This document shows, piece after piece, positions 10,507-20,160 of a stretch of 64,000 nucleotides of DNA. Origin of the DNA: Paracoccus yeei ATCC BAA-599. Lineage in GTDB: Bacteria > Pseudomonadota > Alphaproteobacteria > Rhodobacterales > Rhodobacteraceae. Made by a program: the position numbers and the translations under genes. Below the pieces are notes generated by a model, which was not told the origin of the DNA, searched no databases, and saw only the letters and a list, made by a program, of their open reading frames with translations. Location of the stretch: positions 1 through 64,000 of the forward strand of contig NZ_JHWH01000026.1 of NCBI RefSeq assembly GCF_000622145.1, in the 5' to 3' direction. Every line of letters begins with the position of its first letter. Positions within the stretch are counted from its first letter, which is position 1.

Positions 10507-10589
10507 AACTATGCTGACCTAATTAACGATTTTCGGCTCGCGCAAAGCAAAATCCATGCTGCGGAGGCAAAATTTAGGTCAGCATAGTT
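10507..10589 (-). promoter_or_regulatory. Inverted repeat (two 16-bp arms) upstream of gltD
   Basis: The arm AACTATGCTGACCTAA at 10507-10522 is repeated as its exact reverse complement at 10574-10589. The 51-base space between them is AT-rich and contains AATTAACGATTTT. The region is the only non-coding stretch between uppP and gltD, so it should hold the gltD promoter. Two inverted identical sites flanking a promoter suggest a dimeric or looping regulator. The spacing is too wide for a normal terminator. The regulator is not identified. Confidence 0.6.
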
Positions 10590-11392
10590 TACCAACCTGC
10601 CAGCAGGGCCAGTGCAGCAAGGCTTCCGACGACGATTCTCCACCAGGCAAAGACCGCATAGCCGTGGACCGACACATAGGTCAGCAGCCAGCGCACCACG
10701 ACCAGAGCGGCCAGAAAGGCGCAGACGAAGCCGACCACGATGTTGCCGGCGGCGGCCGCGTCCAGAATGTCGCGGTTCTTGTACAGATCATAGACAAATG
10801 CCCCCAGCATGGTGGGCATCGACAGGAAGAAGCTGAATTCGGCCGCAGCCCGCTTGTCTGCGCCCAAAAGAAGGGCACCCGCAATCGTCGCGCCCGACCG
10901 CGAAACCCCGGGGATCATCGCAAGGCACTGGATCAGCCCGATCTTGAGCGCGGTGGCGACCGGAATGTCCTCGGCCCGGTGAAAGCGCGGGTTCCGGGCC
11001 ATGCGGTCAACGAACAGCAGGACGAACCCGCCCAGGATCAGCATGACGGCGATCAGCATCGGGGTTTCGAACAGCACCGTCTTGATGACGCCATGCGCCA
11101 GCACGCCGATCACCGCGGCCGGCAGGAAGGCCAACAGCACCGCCAGGATGAAGCGGCGCGCCGCCGGATCTTGCGGCGCGCTGGAAAAGATGCGCCACAG
11201 CTTGCCCGCATAGACCCCCAGGATCGCCAGGATCGCGCCGAACTGGATCAGCACCTCGAAGGCGCGGCCCGGCGAATCGAAGCCCAGGAAATGCCCGGCA
11301 AGCAGGACATGGCCGGTCGAGGACACGGGAATGAACTCGGTCAGCCCTTCCAGCAGACCAAGAAGGGCGGCGACGATCGTGTTCTGGTCCAT
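10589..11392 (-). CDS. uppP: Undecaprenyl-diphosphate phosphatase
   Basis: UppP (BacA) dephosphorylates undecaprenyl pyrophosphate at the membrane, recycling the lipid carrier for peptidoglycan and polysaccharide synthesis. The 267-residue polytopic protein has the two family motifs [14 protein letters not shown] near the N-terminus and [12 protein letters not shown] in the middle. The start codon overlaps the stop of the upstream gene (TGATG), giving translational coupling. Its own stop lies inside the distal arm of the gltD inverted repeat. Confidence 0.97.
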   Translation of the reverse strand: MDQNTIVAALLGLLEGLTEFIPVSSTGHVLLAGHFLGFDSPGRAFEVLIQFGAILAILGVYAGKLWRIFSSAPQDPAARRFILAVLLAFLPAAVIGVLAHGVIKTVLFETPMLIAVMLILGGFVLLFVDRMARNPRFHRAEDIPVATALKIGLIQCLAMIPGVSRSGATIAGALLLGADKRAAAEFSFFLSMPTMLGAFVYDLYKNRDILDAAAAGNIVVGFVCAFLAALVVVRWLLTYVSVHGYAVFAWWRIVVGSLAALALLAGW

Positions 11393-12384
11393 CAGTTCCC
11401 GCGCAGGTTCTTGGCCGTCGCGGTGATCGCGTCATATTGCCCCGAGGGGCGGAAGCGCCACAGATACTGCCCGATCACCGCCGAGGGCGCCGTGGGCACG
11501 ATGCCCAGGTCGGCAAAGGTCTTGACCCCTTCGCCCACGCGGTTCGGCCGCTTCAGGCTGCGCAGCTGGTCGCGGGTCAGGATGCGGTTGGTCAGCAGCC
11601 CGCCGGTCGCCATCTGGACCCCGTCCAGGACTGCGGCCAGGGGGCGGGCCAGCAAGCCCGGCATGCCCAGGATGGCGCGGCGCCGGCCGATGGTGTCCAG
11701 CACCTGCCGGGCCAGGGCGCGCATGGTCAGCACCTCGGGGCCGCCCAGTTCATAGATGCCGGGCTCGGCCTCGCCCGTGGCAGCCTTGGCGGCGGCTTGG
11801 GCCACATCGAGGACATAGACCGGCTGGATCTCGGCCTCGGCGGCGGGCAGCATCATCACCGGCCCCAGCCGCGACATCGCGGCGATGCGGTTATAGAACT
11901 TGTCGTCCGGCCCGAAGATGACCGAGGGGCGCAGGATCACGGCGTCGGGACGATAGCGCAGCACCGCCGCCTCGCCGCGCGCCTTCGAGGCGGCATAGAG
12001 GCTGTCGGACCCGGCATCCGCGCCCAGGGCCGAGACATGGACCATCCGCGCCACGCCGCGTTCGACGGACAGGCGGGCGATGCGGCCGGCGGCCTCGTCA
12101 TGGACGGCGCCGAAGGTGTTCTTGCCCTCTTCGACCAGAATGCCCACGCAGTTGATGACGGCATCGGCGTCGGTCATGCAGGCCGCGACCGACACGTCGT
12201 CGCGCACATTGCAGGGCACCGGCTCGACCTGGCCGGGCGCGCCGTAGGTCCGCACCACCCCGGCAAGGTTCGGCCGGCGGACGGCGACGCGGACGCGCCA
12301 GCCCTCGGCGGCCAGCGCCCGGGCAATCTGGCGGCCCAGGAAACCGGACCCGCCATAGATCGTGACAAGCTTGGCTGCGGACAT
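11392..12384 (-). CDS. NDUFA9-like NAD(P)-binding protein (complex I assembly/quinone-related)
   Basis: This 330-residue atypical short-chain dehydrogenase/NmrA-type protein has the N-terminal dinucleotide motif [15 protein letters not shown]. Its overall resemblance ([34 protein letters not shown]) is to the mitochondrial NDUFA9-like group, called complex I NAD(P)H-binding proteins in alphaproteobacteria. It probably binds NADPH structurally rather than acting as a typical dehydrogenase. Start at 12384 ([11 protein letters not shown]). Its stop overlaps the start of uppP, so the two are co-translated, although no functional link is known. Confidence 0.85.
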   Translation of the reverse strand: MSAAKLVTIYGGSGFLGRQIARALAAEGWRVRVAVRRPNLAGVVRTYGAPGQVEPVPCNVRDDVSVAACMTDADAVINCVGILVEEGKNTFGAVHDEAAGRIARLSVERGVARMVHVSALGADAGSDSLYAASKARGEAAVLRYRPDAVILRPSVIFGPDDKFYNRIAAMSRLGPVMMLPAAEAEIQPVYVLDVAQAAAKAATGEAEPGIYELGGPEVLTMRALARQVLDTIGRRRAILGMPGLLARPLAAVLDGVQMATGGLLTNRILTRDQLRSLKRPNRVGEGVKTFADLGIVPTAPSAVIGQYLWRFRPSGQYDAITATAKNLRGN

Positions 12385-12419
12385 GGCTTTCGCTCCTTGG
12401 TGGCGTGCTGTCCCGCTCA

Positions 12420-14018
12420 TTACCCAAGCGCGCCGCCAGCGGCAAGCGGCCGGCGCATCGTCAGGGCGATCCGGTCGGCGACCCGCAGGGCATTGGCCGC
12501 GATGGTCAGGCTGGGGTTCACCCCGTTCGAGGTCGGCATGAAGCTGGAATCGGTCACATACAGGTTCGACAGCCCATGCACCCGGCAGTCGGGATCCAGG
12601 ACGCTCGACGCGGTATCCGTGCCATAGCGCAGCGTGCCGCAAGGATGGGCAAAGTTCAGCTGCGGCGCCTGGCCCATGAACAGGGCGCGGTGCGGCTGGA
12701 ACGCCTGCCGCATGGCCTGGCGAAAGGCCGCGCGGCGGCGATGCAGTTCGGGGGACACGTCATAGTGAAAGGTCAGCCGGTCGGGGTCTTGTGGATCGGC
12801 CAGGACGCGGTTCGTCTCATAGGGCAGGTCCTCGAGCACGCCGACGAACAGCTTGGCCTGGCCCAGAACCCGCGCCGCGATCCGCGCGGGCACCCGCAGC
12901 CCCATCCGCAAGGGCCGCAACCGGCGCAGGGCCGAGCGGTCGAAGCGGCTGTTCATCGCATGCAGGATCTCGCCATAGCCGGCCACCAGCCCCATGCTTT
13001 GCACCGTGCCGAACCGTTCGCCCTGCATCGAGTAGAGATCGCGCATGCTGATCGAACGCGAGGCGCCGCTTTCCCCCTTGGTGCGGCCGGCCCAGATCGC
13101 GATGATCTCGGCCAGGTGGAACATCAGGTTGCGGCCGACCATGTCGTTGCGGTTGCCCAGGCCCTGGGGCCAATGCTCGCTGGTCGAGCGCAGCATCAGG
13201 GTGGGCGAGCCCAGCCCGCCCGCCGCCAGCACATAGCATCGGGCGCGCAGCGTCACCGCCGTCCCGTCGTCGCGCCGGCAATGCAGCGCCGTGACGCCGG
13301 TGGCGTCCGCTTCGATCCGCTGGACGCTGCAGCGGTCGATCAGCGCCGCCCGTCCCGTCGCCAGCGCCGGCAGCACCCCGGCCGAGCGTCCGTCCATCTT
13401 GCAGCGCCGTGGGCAGCGCTGGCCGAAGCAGTTGGCGCAGTCGGGCAGGAATCGTGCGGCCATGTGGGTCTGATAGGGGTGCATGCCCGCGCGGCGCAGG
13501 TCCTCCATCAGCGCCGCGTCCGAGCCGGGCAGGGCGCGCGGCGGTGCGGGCAGGTTCGCGGGGACCGGGTCCAGGGGGTCGGCCTCGCCGCTGATCGAGA
13601 AATAGCGCTCGGCCAGTTCGAACCAGGGGCGCATCGCCTCGTATCCCACGGGCCAGCCGCCGGTCGGATGGGGGTGGCCGGGGGTATCGTCCAGGTCGTG
13701 CGGCTCGGGCCGTTCGAGCGTTGCGGCATAGAAGGCCGAGGTGCCCCCCACGCCCGCGCCGATCATGCCGTCAAGCTCGCACCAGGTTCCGTCGAGCCGC
13801 GCCGAGATCAGGCTGGGCCAGGCTCCATGCGCCAGCCGCGCGCTTCGGTCGCTGCTGTCGATGGCCAGCGACTGCACCGGCTGGTCGCCAAGGTCGGGGC
13901 CCTTTTCCACGAACAGCACCGACAGGCCCTGTTCGGCCAGCCGGCGCCCGACCGAGCCGCCCCCCATGCCCGTACCGATCACGATCGCATCCCAGAGGCG
14001 GGCGGCAATGTCATCCAT
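12420..14018 (-). CDS. GMC-family FAD oxidoreductase
   Basis: This 532-residue flavoprotein has the FAD-binding motif [13 protein letters not shown] near residues 15-27 and the C-terminal GMC parts [12 protein letters not shown] and [16 protein letters not shown] four-cysteine segment [13 protein letters not shown] in the middle resembles the cysteine-containing glucose/cellobiose-type or cholesterol-oxidase-like GMC subgroups. The substrate is probably an alcohol or sugar but cannot be specified. It has no signal peptide. Start at 14018 ([15 protein letters not shown]). It lies 35 bases upstream of the NDUFA9-like gene on the same strand. Confidence 0.88.
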   Translation of the reverse strand: MDDIAARLWDAIVIGTGMGGGSVGRRLAEQGLSVLFVEKGPDLGDQPVQSLAIDSSDRSARLAHGAWPSLISARLDGTWCELDGMIGAGVGGTSAFYAATLERPEPHDLDDTPGHPHPTGGWPVGYEAMRPWFELAERYFSISGEADPLDPVPANLPAPPRALPGSDAALMEDLRRAGMHPYQTHMAARFLPDCANCFGQRCPRRCKMDGRSAGVLPALATGRAALIDRCSVQRIEADATGVTALHCRRDDGTAVTLRARCYVLAAGGLGSPTLMLRSTSEHWPQGLGNRNDMVGRNLMFHLAEIIAIWAGRTKGESGASRSISMRDLYSMQGERFGTVQSMGLVAGYGEILHAMNSRFDRSALRRLRPLRMGLRVPARIAARVLGQAKLFVGVLEDLPYETNRVLADPQDPDRLTFHYDVSPELHRRRAAFRQAMRQAFQPHRALFMGQAPQLNFAHPCGTLRYGTDTASSVLDPDCRVHGLSNLYVTDSSFMPTSNGVNPSLTIAANALRVADRIALTMRRPLAAGGALG

Positions 14019-14174
14019 GCGAAATCCGTTCCTGCTGAAAATGAAGGGCCGCTCTGTCTTTAGTTCCGCCTCCCGAGACGCGGCAAGCTGACCGAAACGA
14101 CAGCCGGTTCGGCGGGCCAGAGCCATTCTAAATTAAAAAAAGGAAAGAACAGCAAAAAAACTTTGACTGGCCCA

Positions 14175-14201
14175 TTGACGCCCCCCGCTGGTGGCTTTAA
14201 T
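14175..14201 (+). promoter_or_regulatory. Candidate promoter of tRNA-Leu
   Basis: TTGACG at 14175 and TTTAAT at 14196, separated by 15 bases, lie just upstream of the tRNA. A second TTGACT at 14163 sits in an A-rich stretch. The spacing is short, so this is a tentative assignment. Confidence 0.4.
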
Positions 14202-14219
14202 CACCCGCCCACACCACCT

Positions 14220-14304
14220 GCCCAGGTGGCGGAATTGGTAGACGCGCACGGTTCAGGTCCGTGTGCCGCAAGGCGTGGAGGTTCGAGTCCTCTCCTGGGC
14301 ACCA
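14220..14304 (+). tRNA. tRNA-Leu (anticodon CAG)
   Basis: The 85-base sequence folds as a class II tRNA. The acceptor arm GCCCAGG pairs with CCTGGGC, the anticodon stem CACGG/CCGTG encloses loop TTCAGGT with anticodon CAG at 14254-14256, there is a variable arm, and the T-loop is GTTCGAGTC. CCA is encoded. It reads CUG, by far the commonest Leu codon in this GC-rich genome. Confidence 0.97.
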
Positions 14305-14308
14305 AGGT

Positions 14309-14344
14309 AAAAACCGCGCAAGCTGAATGGCTTGCGCGGTTTTT
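14309..14344 (+). terminator. tRNA-Leu rho-independent terminator
   Basis: A 15-bp perfect stem (AAAAACCGCGCAAGC and its complement) with a six-base loop ends in TTTTT, five bases after the tRNA CCA end. Confidence 0.92.
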
Positions 14345-14433
14345 GCATTCCGGCGCTGGGTTCCGTGCGCCCTTGACAACAGCGACCGGCGCGGCGCCCC
14401 CTGGCGGTCTGTCCGGTGTCTTGGGGATGGTTC

Positions 14434-14898
14434 ATGATCCGACGTTTCGGCCCTCCGCCCATGCCGCGCCGCTATCGGCTGCGGCCCGGCGCCTATGCGA
14501 TTCTGGTCCGCGACGGAGCGGTTCTGCTGACCTTCCAGAATCACCCCGCGCCCGAATTCCAGTTGCCCGGCGGTGGCATCGACCCCGGCGAATCGTCCCA
14601 GGCCGCGCTTCATCGCGAAGTGCGCGAGGAAACCGGCTGGACCATCGGCGGGGCGCGCTGGCTGGGCGCCTATCGCCGGCACTGCTTCATGCCCGAGTAC
14701 GGGTTCTGGGCGGAAAAGCTGTGCTCGATCTGGCTGGCGCGCCCGATCCTGCGCCAGGGCCCACCGACCGAGCCGGGCCATTCCGCCCATTGGGTTCCCC
14801 TGGCCGAGGCTGCCGCGCGCCTGCCCGACCCCGGCGCCCGCGCCTTCATGCGCGCCCTTGCCCGACGTCACGGCTGGAAAGGCTTCAGAGGGCATTGA
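14434..14898 (+). CDS. Nudix hydrolase
   Basis: This 154-residue cytoplasmic protein has a perfect Nudix box: GGGIDPGE, then seven residues, then REVREETGW, which binds Mg and cleaves nucleoside-diphosphate-linked substrates. Substrate is unknown. The start at 14434 (MIRRFGPPP) follows GGGGA at suitable spacing. An upstream GTG at 14416 is in frame but less likely. The gene is convergent with the response-regulator phosphatase, with 12 bases between them. Confidence 0.9.
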   Translation: MIRRFGPPPMPRRYRLRPGAYAILVRDGAVLLTFQNHPAPEFQLPGGGIDPGESSQAALHREVREETGWTIGGARWLGAYRRHCFMPEYGFWAEKLCSIWLARPILRQGPPTEPGHSAHWVPLAEAAARLPDPGARAFMRALARRHGWKGFRGH

Positions 14899-14910
14899 GG
14901 CATCCACGCC

Positions 14911-16179
14911 TCACTCTCCTGTCCCGCGCGCCGGCAGATGCTCGATCAGCACGGCCGAGACATCGTCGTTCCGCTTGCCCTCGGCATAGTTCGAGGCCGA
15001 CCAGCAGATCGATTCCAGCAATGCGCTGCCGTGCAGCATGGCGTTGGTGCGCAAGATCGCCTGCAGCCCCTCGTCGGCCAGGGGTTCGCCGCGCCGGTTC
15101 TCGGCCTCGGTCAGCCCGTCCGAGGCGATGAACAGCCGGTCGCCCGGGGCCAGCGGGATCTCGATCTCTTCGAAGGCGGCGTCGGGAAAGACGCCGACCG
15201 GCATTCCGCCGGCGCCGATCTTCTGGATCGTGCCGTCCCCGCGCTGCACGACCGGATGGGGGTGGCCGGCCTGGACCAGACGCACCCGCCCCGAACGGAC
15301 GTCGAGATGGGCATAGATCATCGTGAAATAGCTGTCGGTTCGCAATTCGTCGATCATCAGAGCGTTCAGCTGGGCCAGCACCTCGGCGGGCGGCCGGGCC
15401 ACGGGCTGGCCCGCGTCGGTCATGCGAAAGGCGATGTTCAACTCCGGCCCCGACGACAGCAGCGAGGCGAGCCGCGCGCTGAGCAGGGCGGCCGCGATCC
15501 CGTGGCCCGCCACGTCCAGCGCGAACAGCCCCACCCGGTCCGCATCGATCTGGAAGAACCCCACCAGATCGCCCCCGATATGCTGGGCCGGCCGCATCAG
15601 CAGGGTCAGGTCGAAATCACCGAAGCGCCCGTTGCGTTCGCGCACCAGCCCCTGCTGCAGCCGCTTGGCCTCGCGCATGTCGCGGTCCAGGGCGGCCTGG
15701 GTTTCGCGCAGCTGCGCCAGCGTTTCCTTGAGCTGAGCATTGGCGCTGCGCAGGCTTTCCTCCATCCGCAGGATGCGTTCGCCGGCCGAAAGCCGTGCCA
15801 GCAACTCCGCCCCCGACACGGGCTTGGTCAGGAATTCGTCGGCGCCCGCGCGCAGCCCCTCGGCCACGTCCTTCTTGTCGGTGCGCGCGGTCAGCAGGAT
15901 GAAATAGCCGTAGCGGTCCGACTGCATCTGCCGAAACCGGCGGCAGAATTCCAGGCCCGCGCTGTCGGGATTCATCCAGTCCGAAATCACGATGTCGGGC
16001 CGCCGCCGCGCGCAGATCTGCATGGCTTCGTCGAAGGTCGCGGCCTCGGCCACGTCATAGCCCGCCCGCGACAGCTGCACGGCCAGCGTGCGCCGCTGCG
16101 CCTGGCTTTCGTCAACAAGCAGCACCAGCCGCCAAAGCGGGCGCAGCACCAGGTCGTCGAGGGCGTTCGGATTCGTCAT
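14911..16179 (-). CDS. Response regulator with SpoIIE-type (PP2C) serine phosphatase output
   Basis: This 422-residue protein has an N-terminal receiver domain with phospho-acceptor Asp67 (DIVISDW) and Lys119 (FLTKP). A coiled-coil linker spans about residues 130-185. The C-terminal SpoIIE/RsbU phosphatase domain has the metal motifs HIGGDLVG and DVAGHG. In this family, phosphorylation of the receiver switches a phosphatase that acts on an anti-sigma-factor antagonist in a partner-switching pathway. No STAS or anti-sigma gene lies nearby. It is divergent from an Hpt-domain gene that could phosphorylate it. Confidence 0.93.
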   Translation of the reverse strand: MTNPNALDDLVLRPLWRLVLLVDESQAQRRTLAVQLSRAGYDVAEAATFDEAMQICARRRPDIVISDWMNPDSAGLEFCRRFRQMQSDRYGYFILLTARTDKKDVAEGLRAGADEFLTKPVSGAELLARLSAGERILRMEESLRSANAQLKETLAQLRETQAALDRDMREAKRLQQGLVRERNGRFGDFDLTLLMRPAQHIGGDLVGFFQIDADRVGLFALDVAGHGIAAALLSARLASLLSSGPELNIAFRMTDAGQPVARPPAEVLAQLNALMIDELRTDSYFTMIYAHLDVRSGRVRLVQAGHPHPVVQRGDGTIQKIGAGGMPVGVFPDAAFEEIEIPLAPGDRLFIASDGLTEAENRRGEPLADEGLQAILRTNAMLHGSALLESICWSASNYAEGKRNDDVSAVLIEHLPARGTGE

Positions 16180-16297
16180 GCCCCGTCTTTAACCCCGTGG
16201 CGCTGAAGGATCCGTTAATCGCTAGAATTGTCCACATCACACGTATTCCGGGAAAAACCTGCTATTCTGTCCCAGTGATTCTGCTGAAAGTTGATCC

Positions 16298-16645
16298 ATG
16301 TTGGACTGGAACCGCATCCGTGAACTGCGAAGCGAGGTCGGCGACGACGAGTTCCGCCTGATCCTCGAGCTGTTCCTGGATGAGGTGGAATCGGTCATCA
16401 TGCGGCTGTCGTCGCAGCCCGGGCCGCAGTTGGCCAGCCAGCTGCATTTCCTGAAGGGCTGTGCCCGCAACCTTGGTTTCCAGCAGTTCGCCAGGCTTTG
16501 CGACGAAGGCGAGGCCGAGGCCATCGCCTCGGGCGTCGGCCGCGTGGACACCGATGCCCTGCTCGGCGCCTATGCCGCCTCGAAGGCGCTGATGATCGCG
16601 GGCATCGCCCGGGAATTCGGCCCGCCCGCGGCCCGCCTGGCCTGA
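16298..16645 (+). CDS. Histidine phosphotransfer (Hpt) domain protein
   Basis: This 115-residue all-alpha protein carries the Hpt signature LHFLKGCARNLGF with phospho-acceptor His50. Such proteins relay phosphate between a hybrid kinase receiver and a response regulator. Its ATG is 118 bases from the start of the divergent receiver-SpoIIE gene, so the pair probably forms one phosphorelay. The hybrid kinase is not in the window. An AGTTGATCC context precedes the start, without a strong ribosome-binding site. Confidence 0.88.
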   Translation: MLDWNRIRELRSEVGDDEFRLILELFLDEVESVIMRLSSQPGPQLASQLHFLKGCARNLGFQQFARLCDEGEAEAIASGVGRVDTDALLGAYAASKALMIAGIAREFGPPAARLA

Positions 16646-16658
16646 CGGGCGGCCGGCG

Positions 16659-17909
16659 TCAGATCAGGAATTCGGCCAGCACCGGGTCGCGCGTGATGTC
16701 GCGGTGGCCGATGCCCGCCGCCTCCAGCCGCTCGCGCAGGTGTTCCAGGTTCTCGGGCCGGGTGGTTTCGATGCCGATCAGGATCGAGCCGAAGTTGCGC
16801 GCCGATTTCTTGAGATATTCGAAGCGCGCGATATCGTCGTCCGGGCCCAGCAGTTGCAGGAAATCGCGCAGCGCGCCTGGGCGCTGGGGCATGCGCAGGA
16901 TGAAATAGCGTTTCAGCCCGGAATGGCGCTGGGCGCGTTCCTTCACCTCGGGCAGGCGCTCGAAGTCGAAGTTGCCGCCCGAGCAGATGCAGACCACGCG
17001 CTTGCCGGCCAGGTCGGGAATGTCGGGCAGCACGTCCACAGCCAGGGCGCCGGCGGGTTCCAGCACGATCCCTTCGATGTTCAGCATGTCCAGCATGGTG
17101 GCGCAGATCCGATCCTCGGGCGCCAGGTGGACCTGGTCGGGGCGCTGGCCGGACAGCACCGAAAAGGGCAGGGCGCCGATCCGCGCCACGGCCGCGCCAT
17201 CGACGAAATTGTCGACCGCGGGCAGGGTGACGGGCGCGCCCTGGACCAACGCGCCTTGCAGGCTGGCGCCGCCCTCGGGTTCGGCATATTCTGTCCGGCA
17301 GCCGGGTGCCAGTTCGGCGAAAAGCCGGGTAATCCCGGCCGAAAGCCCGCCGCCGCCGACCGGCAGGACCACCACGTCGGGCGGGCCATCCAGCTGCGCC
17401 AGCACCTCAAGCCCCACCGTCGCCTGGCCCTCGATCACGTCGGGGTCGTCGAAGGGCGCCAGAAAGGACGCGCCCTCGGTTCCCGCGAAATCCTGCGCCG
17501 CGGCCAGGGTCTGGTCGAAATAATCGCCCGTCAGAACGATCTCGATCGCGTCGCCGCCAAAGATGCGGGTCTTGTCGATCTTTTGCCGGGGCGTCGTCAC
17601 CGGCATGAAGATGGTGCCGCGCACACCGAAGTGGCGGCAGGCATAGGCCATGCCCTGGGCATGGTTGCCGGCGCTGGCGCAGACGAAATGCCGCCCCCCC
17701 GCCGCCACCGCCTTGCGCATGGCGTTGAAGGCCCCGCGCAGCTTGTAGCTGCGCACCGGGGTCAGATCCTCGCGTTTCAGCCAGATCTCGGCGCCGTAGC
17801 GGGCCGAAAGGTGGTCGTTCTTTTGCAGGGGCGTCGGCTCGAAGAGGTCGCGCAACGCGATCCCTGCCTGGCGGACAGAGGCGGCAAAGTTTTCCATGGT
17901 GTCGCGCAT
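16659..17909 (-). CDS. ilvA: Threonine dehydratase (threonine ammonia-lyase)
   Basis: IlvA deaminates threonine to 2-oxobutyrate, the first step of isoleucine synthesis, using pyridoxal phosphate. The 416-residue product has the PLP lysine in RSYKLRGAFNAM and the phosphate-binding glycine loop VGGGGLSAG. A single short ACT-like regulatory region near residues 335-416 (KRYFILRMPQRPGALRDFLQLL) matches the shorter biosynthetic type. Start at 17909 (MRDTMENF); Met5 is a possible alternative. It converges with the Hpt gene. Confidence 0.93.
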   Translation of the reverse strand: MRDTMENFAASVRQAGIALRDLFEPTPLQKNDHLSARYGAEIWLKREDLTPVRSYKLRGAFNAMRKAVAAGGRHFVCASAGNHAQGMAYACRHFGVRGTIFMPVTTPRQKIDKTRIFGGDAIEIVLTGDYFDQTLAAAQDFAGTEGASFLAPFDDPDVIEGQATVGLEVLAQLDGPPDVVVLPVGGGGLSAGITRLFAELAPGCRTEYAEPEGGASLQGALVQGAPVTLPAVDNFVDGAAVARIGALPFSVLSGQRPDQVHLAPEDRICATMLDMLNIEGIVLEPAGALAVDVLPDIPDLAGKRVVCICSGGNFDFERLPEVKERAQRHSGLKRYFILRMPQRPGALRDFLQLLGPDDDIARFEYLKKSARNFGSILIGIETTRPENLEHLRERLEAAGIGHRDITRDPVLAEFLI

Positions 17910-17965
17910 GGCGCGATTTCAGGCGTTTGGCAAGGGGGATGGCCTTGGGCAGGTTGCTGCCACGC

Positions 17966-18709
17966 TCACCGCATCTGACATGCCATGATAATTGGCTGCG
18001 TGTTGCCAGGCATCCAAGCGAGAACTTGCGTGTCGGAAAGGAACGTGACGGAAACTGGCCGTGGGTCCAGCGGGGAAATCCTGCACCGATGATGTTCTTG
18101 TCCGTCCAGTTTGCGAGCAAGATCGGCGAGTCGGGGCAGGATGGTTGTCGATGACGCCAACGGCAGTGTTGTGAACCCGCTAAAGGGCAGAACAACGGCA
18201 AGCGCCCGCAGCAATGTCTTGCCCGCACCCGAGCCGGCAAGAACTTGCCAGACAGCCAGGCCAGCCAGCAACAGGCCCAAGGCGATGGCTATGCCAATGA
18301 AAATCCACCAAAGCGTCGTCACCGCAGTGAGCACATCGAGCGTCATCGGAAACGCTTCGGGCGCAACGCCGAAGCTCTGTGCCACGACCTTGCGCGCCTC
18401 TACCCGCGCGAGGATCGCGACCACCAGCGGCATGGCGATGGTCAGGGCAAGGCTGAATCCGGGCCAGCGATTCAGACTTTCCTTGATCGCGACGATCCAA
18501 CCAAGGGCGGCGACACCACAGGCAGGGGCCAGAATGGCCAATGCTACCCGATCATACCAGCCGGGCAGGTGGGTCAACAGCAGCAGCGGCAGGAATACGA
18601 CCGTGGCGACAATGGCGCTGAGCCACCAGCAGTCACGCAGGACACGTTGCAGCAGCCTGTCCACTGCTTCGAGGAGCACGGCGAAACCTTGTCGGGAAAA
18701 AGCGGGCAT
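17966..18709 (-). CDS. Polytopic membrane protein of unknown function
   Basis: This 247-residue protein has four to five predicted membrane segments, including [52 protein letters not shown] and [22 protein letters not shown] soluble C-terminal tail of about 60 residues follows. I do not recognise a family. Two 60-base lines counted inside the gene (18241 and 18541) give 60% GC, against 70% in a line of the neighbouring argG. Codon use is also less GC-biased at third positions, which hints at recent acquisition or relaxed selection. Translation from ATG 18709 follows a weak GAGG about ten bases upstream. Confidence 0.6.
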   Translation of the reverse strand: MPAFSRQGFAVLLEAVDRLLQRVLRDCWWLSAIVATVVFLPLLLLTHLPGWYDRVALAILAPACGVAALGWIVAIKESLNRWPGFSLALTIAMPLVVAILARVEARKVVAQSFGVAPEAFPMTLDVLTAVTTLWWIFIGIAIALGLLLAGLAVWQVLAGSGAGKTLLRALAVVLPFSGFTTLPLASSTTILPRLADLARKLDGQEHHRCRISPLDPRPVSVTFLSDTQVLAWMPGNTQPIIMACQMR

Positions 18710-18793
18710 TGTGGTTGGGCCTCAAAAAATGCAATCAAAAGGCTGGAACGTAGGAGTTCGGCGTCGCCGTGCTCGTTTGCGCCACCCTTCCCC

Positions 18794-18822
18794 TTGTGAC
18801 AAGCCGCGAATGGTCCTATTCC
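18794..18822 (+). promoter_or_regulatory. Candidate sigma-70-type promoter of argG
   Basis: TTGTGA at 18794-18799 and TATTCC at 18817-18822 are separated by 17 bases and end 29 bases before the argG ATG. The fit is moderate. Confidence 0.4.
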
Positions 18823-18851
18823 CCCGGAAACTTTGCCGAAGGGATAACCGC

Positions 18852-20078
18852 ATGTCCGACGCGCCGAAAAAAGTCGTCCTTGCCTATTCGGGCGGGCTCG
18901 ACACCTCGATCATCCTGAAATGGCTTCAGACCGAATACGGCTGCGAGGTCATCACCTTCACCGCCGACCTGGGCCAGGGCGAGGAACTGGAACCCGCGCG
19001 CGCCAAGGCCGAGCTTCTGGGCATCAAGCCGGAAAACATCCACATCGTCGACGTGCGCGAGGAGTTCGTGCGCGACTTCGTCTTTCCGATGTTCCGGGCC
19101 AATGCGGTCTACGAAGGGCTCTACCTGCTCGGCACCTCGATCGCGCGGCCGCTGATCTCCAAGCATCTGGTCGAGATCGCCCACCGCCACGGCGCCGACG
19201 CCGTGGCCCATGGCGCGACCGGCAAGGGCAACGACCAGGTCCGGTTCGAGCTTTCGGCCTATGCGCTCGACCCCTCGATCCGGGTGATCGCGCCCTGGCG
19301 GGAATGGGACCTGACCTCGCGCACCAAGCTGATCGAATTCGCCGAGGCGAACCAGATCCCGATCGCCAAGGACAAGCGCGGCGAGGCGCCCTTCAGCGTG
19401 GACGCGAACCTGCTGCACACCTCGTCCGAGGGCAAGGCGCTGGAAAACCCGGCCGAAGAAGCGCCCGACTATGTCTATCAGCGCACCGTTTCCCCCGAGG
19501 AAGCGCCGAACGAACCCGAATATGTCGAGATCGGCTTCGAGCGCGGCGATGCCACCGCCATCAACGGCGAGGCGCTGTCCCCGGCCACCATCCTGACGCG
19601 CCTGAACGAGCTTGGCGGCAAGCACGGCATCGGCCGGCTGGATTTCGTGGAAAACCGCTTCGTGGGCATGAAGTCTCGCGGCATCTACGAAACCCCCGGC
19701 GGCACCGTGCTGCTGGAAGCGCATCGCGGCATCGAGCAGATCACTCTGGACAGCGGCGCGGGCCATCTGAAGGATTCGATCATGCCGCGCTATGCCGAGC
19801 TGATCTACAACGGCTTCTGGTTCAGCCCCGAACGCGAGATGCTGCAGGCCCTGATCGACAAGAGCCAGGAACATGTCACCGGCACCGTGCGGCTGAAGCT
19901 TTACAAGGGCTCAGTGCATTGCGTGGGCCGCTGGTCGGATCATTCGCTCTACAGCGAAAAGCACGTGACCTTCGAGGACGACGCTGGCGCCTACGACCAG
20001 AAGGACGCGGCGGGCTTCATCCGCCTGAACGCCCTGCGCCTGAAGCTGGTCGCGAACCGCAACGCCCGGTTCAAGTAA
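18852..20078 (+). CDS. argG: Argininosuccinate synthase
   Basis: ArgG condenses citrulline and aspartate with ATP to argininosuccinate in arginine biosynthesis. The 408-residue product is full length. The N-type ATP pyrophosphatase P-loop AYSGGLDTS is near residues 11-19, and [14 protein letters not shown] binds the substrates. The start at 18852 ([14 protein letters not shown]) has AAGGGA upstream. It is followed by a hairpin terminator, so it appears monocistronic. Confidence 0.98.
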   Translation: MSDAPKKVVLAYSGGLDTSIILKWLQTEYGCEVITFTADLGQGEELEPARAKAELLGIKPENIHIVDVREEFVRDFVFPMFRANAVYEGLYLLGTSIARPLISKHLVEIAHRHGADAVAHGATGKGNDQVRFELSAYALDPSIRVIAPWREWDLTSRTKLIEFAEANQIPIAKDKRGEAPFSVDANLLHTSSEGKALENPAEEAPDYVYQRTVSPEEAPNEPEYVEIGFERGDATAINGEALSPATILTRLNELGGKHGIGRLDFVENRFVGMKSRGIYETPGGTVLLEAHRGIEQITLDSGAGHLKDSIMPRYAELIYNGFWFSPEREMLQALIDKSQEHVTGTVRLKLYKGSVHCVGRWSDHSLYSEKHVTFEDDAGAYDQKDAAGFIRLNALRLKLVANRNARFK

Positions 20079-20103
20079 TCTCGGTCCCCGTCCGGGTCCG
20101 GCC

Positions 20104-20128
20104 AGGCCGCGGTTCGCCGCGGCCTTTT
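20104..20128 (+). terminator. argG terminator
   Basis: A 9-bp perfect stem AGGCCGCGG/CCGCGGCCT closed by a TTCG tetraloop ends in TTTT, 26 bases after the argG stop. Confidence 0.9.
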
Positions 20129-20160
20129 CTTTGGCGATGCGCCGCGCCAATATGGCGGAC

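Noticed and set aside
12420-14018. Calling the GMC oxidoreductase a second choline dehydrogenase.
   Set aside because: It has an extra four-cysteine segment and lacks close resemblance to BetA at 46730, so only the superfamily is supported.
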